Shown here piece after piece: positions 8,464 to 14,179 of a stretch of DNA of 31,001 nucleotides (within the stretch, counting starts at the first letter, position 1; every line of letters begins with the position of its first letter). A program made the position numbers and the translations under genes. Where the stretch lies: positions 1 through 31,001 of the forward strand of contig NIVA01000009.1 of the NCBI GenBank assembly GCA_002254335.1, given 5' to 3'. This DNA is from Bacteroidetes bacterium 4572_114 (lineage in GTDB: Bacteria; Bacteroidota; Bacteroidia; Bacteroidales; 4484-276). The notes under the pieces are model-generated. The model saw nothing but the letters and a program-made list of their open reading frames with translations. It searched no databases and had not been told where the DNA came from.

Positions 8464-8955
8464 ATGATATTTGATAACGACTACCGATTAAAGGCCGGGC
8501 TTTTGTTTTTGGCTGGGATGTTTGCCCTTTTTGCTATCCCACCGGAAGTGAAAACTATTAGGATTGATAATTTCCCGAATAATGCACTCTTGGTCAACCC
8601 AACCCTGAGCCAGGAATTTACCGATGCTTTGCGCAATAAGTTCCAGGCACAAACAAGCCTTATCCTGGTCAACAGCGGTGGCGACATGATTATTGAAGGC
8701 GAAATAACCGGGTATCAAACGCGCCCAACAGCTATTCAGAGTGATGATGTTGCAGCACTTAACCGGCTAACAATTTCGATAAAGGTGAAGTTTACCAACA
8801 CCTTTGATGATTCTCAGAGTTTTAACCAGACCTTCACCAGGTACGAGGATTATCCAAGTACAGAAGACCTGACATCGGTAGCTGACAACCTTGTTCAACA
8901 AATCAACGAATATCTTGTGGAGGATGTATTTAACAAGGCGGTTGTTAATTGGTAA
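8464..8955 (+). CDS. lptE: LptE-family LPS-assembly protein, lipobox cysteine missing
   Basis: Bacteroidota-type LptE, the outer-membrane partner of LptD in LPS insertion. The body matches the family closely: IPPEVKTIRIDNFPNNA, LVNPTLSQEFTDALRNKF, LVNSGGDMIIEGEI and the C-terminus VEDVFNKAVVNW. The N-terminus has a hydrophobic segment (residues 11-24, LLFLAGMFALFA) but no cysteine. Family members normally have a lipobox Cys followed by about ten residues (a CGxYSFTGAS-like stretch) before IPPE. Here the hydrophobic segment runs straight into IPPE, so about 10-13 residues appear deleted in frame. As written the protein could not be lipidated. Start at ATG 8464, 6 nt after the activator stop and within 11 nt of overlap with the activator's original frame; cotranscription is likely. 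Confidence 0.8.
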   Translation: MIFDNDYRLKAGLLFLAGMFALFAIPPEVKTIRIDNFPNNALLVNPTLSQEFTDALRNKFQAQTSLILVNSGGDMIIEGEITGYQTRPTAIQSDDVAALNRLTISIKVKFTNTFDDSQSFNQTFTRYEDYPSTEDLTSVADNLVQQINEYLVEDVFNKAVVNW

Positions 8956-9114
8956 GGACTGGGGTCGGGTGACGGAAGTTAAATGTTAGGTGATAGTGTT
9001 AATGAGGCCCGGATAGATTTCATTACTGAAATTGAATAAACGAAAACCAATAACAAAGATCAAAACCCCATATTTAAAAACAATATTTTATGTTTAACAT
9101 AGTTAAAGTATTAT

Positions 9115-9122
9115 TACATTTG
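9115..9122 (+). promoter_or_regulatory. Candidate Bacteroidota -7 element before the DUF4143 gene
   Basis: TACATTTG matches TAnnTTTG and lies 23 nt before the ATG at 9145. No clear TTG -33 element is seen at the expected distance. Confidence 0.4.
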
Positions 9123-9144
9123 CAATTTAACTAAGTTATTAACA

Positions 9145-10425
9145 ATGTACACAAGAGATTTAACTGAGGTAATTTTAAATAAATTAAGCACCAGGGAAAT
9201 AATTTTCCTGCTTGGCACCCGTCAAACCGGAAAAACTACATTAACAAAACTTGTTGCTGAATCATCTGATTTTAAAAGAGGCCATATCTTTTTCTTCGAT
9301 TTTGAAGACAAAGAATATAGGGTAATGTTTAACCTAAAAGGCCTTGGTGTAAAATCATTAAAAAACATATTACAAATTGAAGGTGTAAACCCGGAGGAAA
9401 GAAGCCTGATAATCTTTGATGAAATCCAACTTTTAGATGACCCTTCAAATTTATTTAAGTTGTTATATGATTATTTCCCAAAGCTAAATGTAATTGCAAC
9501 AGGTTCATCAAGTTTGCAAATCAAACATAAATTTTCCGATTCATTGGCAGGGCGAAAATCCGTTTTTCATGTTGAGCCATTAAACTTTGATGAATATCTG
9601 TTATTTAGAGGTGAGGAAAGGCTTTTAAATACCAGAAAATTATTTTTTCAGGAAAACGACAAAGCCGCCCTAAAAAGCATTATCGGGAGTCAGCATCAAA
9701 AGTTTATCCATTCTTTCGAGGAATATTTGATTTTTGGCGGATATCCCGAAGTTACACTTCTCAACACAAAAAAGGACAAAGTAGAAAAACTTCACAGTAT
9801 TGCCGACTCGTATATTAAAAAAGATATAAGGGAAATTGCCAGGATTGAAAACGTTGAAGCATACAACAATCTACTGAAATACATTTCGGTAAATGCCGGC
9901 AATTTGTTAAATGTATCTACAATTGCTACCACTATCGGAATATCATCTGCAACAGTATTAAAATATTTAAGTCTTTTAAAGGAAACTTTTATTATTGATG
10001 AGTTGCCCCCATTCTTTAAGAATAAAAACAAAGAAATATCCAAAAACAAGAAAGCGTATTACAAAGACACCGGGGTACGCAACCTTCAGATCAGGAATTT
10101 TAACACACTGGATTTACGGCCGGATGCAGGGATTTTGTATGAAAATTATGTATTTAATGTCCTGGCCGAACAGCATGATGTCCTGATTAATAATTATTTT
10201 TACAGGACACAGTCGAAAACCGAAATTGATTTTATCTCCGAAAAAGAGGGGGGTATTTTATTAACAGAAGTTAAATCAGGTAAATTCAACAAAAGGCCAA
10301 AAGCATTGTTCGAATTTGATAAAAAATATCACGATGAATTCCGGAGGATCAGGAAAGTCGTTGTCAATCAGTCTTACTACGATTTCTCAGGTGATGTCGA
10401 ATATATCCCGGCTTATCTTTTGTAA
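9145..10425 (+). CDS. AAA-family ATPase with DUF4143 domain
   Basis: A 426-residue ATPase of the widespread AAA_14/DUF4143 group, whose physiological role is not established. Walker A is LGTRQTGKTT (residues 23-32) and Walker B is LIIFDEIQLL near 93; IATGSSSLQI near 117 is the sensor segment. A winged-helix-like middle region (GNLLNVSTIATTIGISSATVLKYLSLL, about 250-280) is followed by the C-terminal DUF4143 domain with a nuclease-fold-like TEIDFIS...TEVKSGK signature near 355-375. The length is normal and the protein looks intact. Its base composition is more A+T rich than the carbonic anhydrase and GAPDH genes downstream, and it stands alone between housekeeping genes, which fits an accessory gain. 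Confidence 0.85.
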   Translation: MYTRDLTEVILNKLSTREIIFLLGTRQTGKTTLTKLVAESSDFKRGHIFFFDFEDKEYRVMFNLKGLGVKSLKNILQIEGVNPEERSLIIFDEIQLLDDPSNLFKLLYDYFPKLNVIATGSSSLQIKHKFSDSLAGRKSVFHVEPLNFDEYLLFRGEERLLNTRKLFFQENDKAALKSIIGSQHQKFIHSFEEYLIFGGYPEVTLLNTKKDKVEKLHSIADSYIKKDIREIARIENVEAYNNLLKYISVNAGNLLNVSTIATTIGISSATVLKYLSLLKETFIIDELPPFFKNKNKEISKNKKAYYKDTGVRNLQIRNFNTLDLRPDAGILYENYVFNVLAEQHDVLINNYFYRTQSKTEIDFISEKEGGILLTEVKSGKFNKRPKALFEFDKKYHDEFRRIRKVVVNQSYYDFSGDVEYIPAYLL

Positions 10426-10510
10426 ATCCGCTGGCAGTTGGAAGGGATTAGGACGGATGTCGGATGACAGAAGCACATAAGACATCTGGTGCTGGACACC
10501 AGACTGAAAC

Positions 10511-10605
10511 CTGAAACCTGCGAAACGACGGGTGTCAGATGCCGGGTGTCAGGTGAAGGAAGCCAAGTAACCTGAAACCTGAAACCTGAAACCTGAAACC
10601 CAAAG
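10511..10605. repeat. Dispersed repeat copy 1 plus CCTGAAA 7-bp array
   Basis: 10511-10567 is nearly identical to 13674-13729. It has CTGAAACCTGCGAA, then two GGGTGTC-type words and GTGAAGGAAGCCAAG. It is followed by five units of CCTGAAA (10571-10605). A short version of the GATGCC/GGTGT words also occurs at 22381-22428. Confidence 0.85.
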
Positions 10606-10622
10606 ACACCTAACAAAAAAAC

Positions 10623-11138
10623 ATGGCACTAATAAAAACAGTAAACGGCGATACCCCAAAATTTGGCAAAAATTGCTTCCTGGCCGATAATGCAACCATT
10701 GTTGGGGATGTGGCAACGGGTGATGAATGTAGTTTTTGGTTCAACTCGGTTGTGCGGGGCGATGTGCATTATATAAGGATTGGAAACCATGTAAATGTCC
10801 AGGATGGCGCCATAATCCACTGTACCTACAAAAAAGCCCCCGTAAACATTGGTAACTATGTTTCTATTGCCCACGGCGCTATAGTTCACGGTTGTACAAT
10901 TCACGACAATGTGCTTATTGGGATGGGCGCAATTATTATGGACCATGCCGTAATCGAAAGCAATTCAATAATTGCAGCCGGGGCCATCGTTTCCAAAAAT
11001 ACAGTTGTAAAAACCGGTTCGGTATATGGAGGTGTGCCTGCAAAAAAAATCAAGGACATCGACAAGGGGCTGATGGAGGGTGAAATTCAACGTATTGCCA
11101 AAAGTTACAGTATGTACGCCGGATGGTATAAAGGGTGA
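10623..11138 (+). CDS. Gamma-carbonic anhydrase family (left-handed beta-helix) protein
   Basis: A 171-residue hexapeptide-repeat protein of the gamma-class carbonic anhydrase/YrdA-like family. It shows the expected RGDVHYIRIGNHVNVQDGAIIH, SIAHGAIVHGC and IIAAGAIVSKNTVV turns of a left-handed beta-helix. The metal-ligand histidines are present: one in GAIIHCTY and two in IAHGAIVHG (about residues 63, 80 and 85). The C-terminal helix is normal. It would form a trimer and bind Zn or Fe, but many members show no carbonic anhydrase activity, so the catalytic role is uncertain. ATG 10623 follows directly after a dispersed intergenic repeat. Confidence 0.88.
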   Translation: MALIKTVNGDTPKFGKNCFLADNATIVGDVATGDECSFWFNSVVRGDVHYIRIGNHVNVQDGAIIHCTYKKAPVNIGNYVSIAHGAIVHGCTIHDNVLIGMGAIIMDHAVIESNSIIAAGAIVSKNTVVKTGSVYGGVPAKKIKDIDKGLMEGEIQRIAKSYSMYAGWYKG

Positions 11139-11509
11139 AAACCGGGGGGAGGTGGTGTTTGGTATAGGTGTGAGGAGGTATTGGTCAGGGCGAAGGGAAC
11201 AAAACGAAAGAGTCTCCTATTGGCCAACTCTGACAGTTTTGGTGGAGACCTGTCAGAGTCCGACGCAGGAGGCCCTGACAGAGTCGGGCTAACTGAAGAA
11301 GCCTGCTTGTTTTATAATAATTGAGTTAATTAACTCTGACAGAGTCGAAGAGAAAATCAGGGAATATTTACTATGTGAAAAATAGTATTAACAACAAGTT
11401 CTGTAAAGAAAATTCAGGACGGGTCACATTAAATTTTAACAACATCTGCAACAATTAGATTTTCCCGTTGTTATTGATTTGAGTTATAATTTTAAAAGAA
11501 AGGAAAAAC
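11139..11509. other. Intergenic region with CTGACAG-type inverted repeats before the gap genes
   Basis: About 370 nt with no credible gene. Near its 5' end is a perfect 10-bp stem (11227-11236 with 11250-11259). Further CCTGACAGAGTC and CTCTGACAGAGTC copies follow near 11274 and 11333. The last 120 nt are A+T rich and probably hold the promoter of the gap operon, but I see no strong TTG/TAnnTTTG pair. Confidence 0.6.
11227..11259. repeat. Perfect 10-bp stem-loop with CTGACAG words
   Basis: ACTCTGACAG pairs with CTGTCAGAGT around a 13-nt loop. Two more copies of the same word follow at about 11274-11285 and 11333-11346. There is no following T-run, so it is not a typical terminator. Confidence 0.75.
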
Positions 11510-12535
11510 ATGAAAAAAATTCGATTGGGCCTAATGGGTTTTGGTGAGATAAATCGCCATTTATACCGGTTGTGCCTTGAGGATAATAAGATTGAAGTAG
11601 CGGTTATTAGCGATATTGGCCGCCCCGAAATCCTGGTTTACCTCCTCGAAGCTGAGTCGAAAAGGAACAAAGGTGAAATTGACATCAAACTTGATGGAAA
11701 TTACCTCGTGTCGAAAAACGGCAGGGCAAGGTTTGTGAAAGGCAAAGGGCCTACCGACGTGGCCTGGGATGCCTTTGATGTTGACGTTGTTGTTGACTCA
11801 ACGGGCAAGTACCGCTCAAGGGAAGATATGAACGGGCACCTGTTGTCCGGGGCAAAGCGGGTGATACTCTCTTCTCTCCCAACCAACGAGATAGACCGCA
11901 TTGTAATTAAAGGTGTGAATGAACATACCATGAAAAAATCAGATAAACTGATTTCTGCCGGATCTTCAACCACAAATGCAACAGCTATTATGCTTAAAAT
12001 TTTAGATGAAGCATTTGGTGTTGACTATTCCATGCTGACCACCGTACATTCCTATACCGCCGACCAGCCATTGCGCGATACTGCCGGTACAGATTTTAGG
12101 AGAAGCCGTTCGGCTGCCGAAAATATAATCCCTAATGATACCCCGACCCCAAGATGGTTACCTGTTATCATGCCCGAGTTTAAGGGAAGGATTGAGGGTA
12201 CGGCATTAAATGTTCCCATCCCGGCAGGTTCGTTGCTTGACCTTACCGTGGTTTTGAAAGATGAAACCGTTACAATTGAACAGGTTAATAAAGCCATTGA
12301 AAAGGCCGCGAAAAAACTTCCCGGAACGCTTGAGGTTTGCGAAGACCCGATTGTTTCGATGGATGTGGTTTGGAACCGCCATTCGGTGATTTACGATAAG
12401 CAGGCCACCATGCGTTCAAAAGGCAAGATGCTTAAGGTTTTAATCTGGTACCACAGCACTTTGGCAATTGGTTCCAGGATCAAGGATTTGATCCTTGCAT
12501 ATCAGGAAATTAATGAGGAAGGAGGTGCGAAATGA
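11510..12535 (+). CDS. GAPDH-family protein lacking the catalytic cysteine (probable pseudoenzyme)
   Basis: A 341-residue homologue of glyceraldehyde-3-phosphate dehydrogenase, full length and well ordered. The active-site block reads SAGSSTTNATA where active enzymes have SNASCTTNCLA: the catalytic Cys is Ser153 and the second Cys is Ala157. The base-catalyst histidine is kept (H180 in TTVHSYT). The nucleotide-binding loop is changed (GFGEINR for GFGRIGR). The phosphate-site Arg of the RVPVPDG segment is Asn (ALNVPIPAG), and the C-terminal WYDNEWGYS is WYHSTLAIG. The substitutions are several and coherent with an open, undamaged frame, so this looks like a diverged protein, not a decaying gene. 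It may bind NAD without the phosphorylating reaction, perhaps as partner of the downstream GAPDH. Its stop overlaps the next start (ATGA). Confidence 0.85.
   Translation: MKKIRLGLMGFGEINRHLYRLCLEDNKIEVAVISDIGRPEILVYLLEAESKRNKGEIDIKLDGNYLVSKNGRARFVKGKGPTDVAWDAFDVDVVVDSTGKYRSREDMNGHLLSGAKRVILSSLPTNEIDRIVIKGVNEHTMKKSDKLISAGSSTTNATAIMLKILDEAFGVDYSMLTTVHSYTADQPLRDTAGTDFRRSRSAAENIIPNDTPTPRWLPVIMPEFKGRIEGTALNVPIPAGSLLDLTVVLKDETVTIEQVNKAIEKAAKKLPGTLEVCEDPIVSMDVVWNRHSVIYDKQATMRSKGKMLKVLIWYHSTLAIGSRIKDLILAYQEINEEGGAK
12516..12531 (+). promoter_or_regulatory. Strong ribosome-binding site for the second gap gene
   Basis: A GAGGAAGGAGGT sequence lies just before ATG 12532, inside the 3' end of the first gap gene. 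Strong Shine-Dalgarno sites are rare in Bacteroidota; with the ATGA overlap it suggests translational coupling or deliberate re-initiation. Confidence 0.6.
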
Positions 12536-13533
12536 GAGTAGCAATAAATGGTTTTGGGCGAATTGGAAGATCTGTTTTCAGGATACTGAATGCCCGTAAA
12601 GATATTGAAGTGGTTGCCGTCAACGATTTGTTTGATGATAAAGTGTTGACCTATCTGCTTAAGTACGACACAGTAATGAGTGGTTTCGGCCAGCAGGTCC
12701 ATCTAAAAGATGATTATCTGATAACACCAAATGAAAAGGTGAGGATGCTCACGGTAAGAGATGCGAAAAAATATCCCTGGAAAGAACTGGGAATTGATGT
12801 TTTGGTAGAGGCCACTGGTGTTTTTCGCGACCGTGCCAGCCTCCAGCCCCATATCGATGCCGGGGCCAAACGTGTAATACTTACCGTTCCTGCAAAAGAC
12901 GAAATTGATGCAACAATAGTAGTTGGCGTGAACGACAAAGATTTATTGCCGGAACATAAAATCATTTCAAACGCAAGTTGTACAACCAACTGCCTGGCGC
13001 CAATGGCCAAGGTGTTAAATGATGCTTTTGGGATTGTGGAAGGTTTAATGACCACCACCCACGCCTATACCAACGACCAGCGCCTTGCCGATGTGCCACA
13101 CAAAGATTGGAGGCGTGGGCGTGCCGCTGCCGAAAACATTATCCCGACAACCACCGGCGCGGCCAAAGCTGTTGGAATGGTAATCCCTGAACTCAAAGGT
13201 AAACTGGATGGGATGGCCTCCCGCGTCCCCGTACCGGATGGGTCAATTGTGGATTTGTTTGTGGAAGTTGAAAGTAAAATTACACTTGCCGATATTAATG
13301 CCGCTGTTCGCCTGGCAGCTTCCACCGAAAAAATGAAGAAAATCCTTCTCTATTCAGAAGATAAAATCGTATCTTCCGATATTGTAGGCAACTCATATTC
13401 TTCAATCTACGATGCTGAATACACAAAAGTACTTGGTGGTCATTACGTAAAAACCCTCAACTGGTACGACAACGAATGGGGGTACTCCAACCGCGTGGTC
13501 GATCTCATTACCATGTTCATGAAGTTTGGTTGA
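12532..13533 (+). CDS. gap: Type I glyceraldehyde-3-phosphate dehydrogenase
   Basis: Glycolytic NAD-dependent GAPDH, converting glyceraldehyde-3-phosphate, NAD and phosphate to 1,3-bisphosphoglycerate in the cytosol as a tetramer. All key elements are present in 333 residues: NGFGRIGR at the N-terminus, catalytic Cys150 in SNASCTTNCLAP, His177 in TTTHAYT, WRRGRAAAENIIPTTTGAAKA, the phosphate-site Arg in SRVPVPDGS, and WYDNEWGYSNRV near the end. The start ATG overlaps the stop of the Cys-less paralogue and has a good ribosome-binding site. A hairpin terminator follows within 60 nt, so the two gap genes form a two-gene operon. Confidence 0.95.
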   Translation: MRVAINGFGRIGRSVFRILNARKDIEVVAVNDLFDDKVLTYLLKYDTVMSGFGQQVHLKDDYLITPNEKVRMLTVRDAKKYPWKELGIDVLVEATGVFRDRASLQPHIDAGAKRVILTVPAKDEIDATIVVGVNDKDLLPEHKIISNASCTTNCLAPMAKVLNDAFGIVEGLMTTTHAYTNDQRLADVPHKDWRRGRAAAENIIPTTTGAAKAVGMVIPELKGKLDGMASRVPVPDGSIVDLFVEVESKITLADINAAVRLAASTEKMKKILLYSEDKIVSSDIVGNSYSSIYDAEYTKVLGGHYVKTLNWYDNEWGYSNRVVDLITMFMKFG

Positions 13534-13560
13534 TAGTTTGATAGAAATTCAATAAAAATA

Positions 13561-13592
13561 AAGGGGAATGGCGGTGCTGTTCCCCTTTTTTG
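13561..13592 (+). terminator. Rho-independent-type terminator after gap
   Basis: AAGGGGAA (13561-13568) pairs with TTCCCCTT (13580-13587) around an 11-nt loop, followed by a T-run. It lies 28 nt past the gap stop. Confidence 0.8.
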
Positions 13593-13673
13593 TTTCTTGC
13601 ACAAAAACTTGCGGTTTGATTTCAACCCTCATCAATCTTTTTCAACCTCCATCAACCTTTCCCCTCAAATCTT

Positions 13674-13729
13674 CTGAAACCTGCGAAGGACGGGTGTCGG
13701 ATGCCGGGTGTCGGGTGAAGGAAGCCAAG
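13674..13729. repeat. Dispersed repeat copy 2
   Basis: Matches 10511-10567 with only a few substitutions and one indel. It is followed, like copy 1, by CCTGAAAC words (13736-13752). Confidence 0.85.
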
Positions 13730-13831
13730 CGCAACTTGAAACCTGAAACCTCTTCCCTCTATTATGGGCGGCTAAACCGGGCCTGCCCGACTACGTCATT
13801 CAGGCGGGCTTTCCGTTTGTAGTTGTCTCAT

Positions 13832-13923
13832 GCCGGCTGTTTTTTTGTAAGCGGGCGGGGTCTTCTTTCGTCAGCCTCCGCCCACCAACAAAAACTACAG
13901 CCGGCCCCCGATAGCTATCGGGG
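13832..13923. repeat. Long imperfect stem-loop and adjacent perfect palindrome
   Basis: GCCGGCTGT (13832-13840) pairs with ACAGCCGGC (13897-13905). Inside, a T-rich arm faces an ACAAAAA arm, and a GGGCGGGG arm faces CCTCCGCCC, giving a hairpin with arms of about 30 nt. Immediately after is the perfect 18-bp palindrome CCCCGATAGCTATCGGGG (13906-13923). A related palindrome, CCCGAAAGCTTTCGGG, occurs at 20032-20047 and, slightly shorter, at 25896-25909. Confidence 0.7.
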
Positions 13924-14179
13924 TCAACAAGCTACCACTCCAATCCCTGCCGCAGCATCCTCATATATGAATCCTTGTCGCCTTGTTAAATTGTTTTGTT
14001 CACAGGACTACTATGGAGATGTATTGGAGAGATGTTTGGTTATCTTGTTTCTACAAATGCCGATCTCCCATCGTGCATGCTCGTCCACAGGACGGCATAT
14101 TTCGCGGCTCTGCCGCTGAAACCAGGTTGCTAAGGGCACTCTTGTGGAGGAAAAATGGAAAAGTGGAATATTGGAAAAC

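Larger units (their letters stand above)
13593..14179. other. Repeat-rich spacer between the convergent gap operon and the type B T9SS gene
   Basis: About 590 nt with no credible gene; the open frames here show no recognisable protein. It contains dispersed repeat copy 2 (13674-13729), a GCCTG/CAGGC hairpin near 13780-13812, a long imperfect hairpin (13832-13905) and a perfect 18-bp palindrome (13906-13923). The rest, to 14179, is unassigned. Confidence 0.6.

Noticed and set aside
13068..13560. Frameshift or decay in the second gap gene
   Set aside because: All catalytic and structural motifs are present in one frame of normal length; only the first paralogue is altered.
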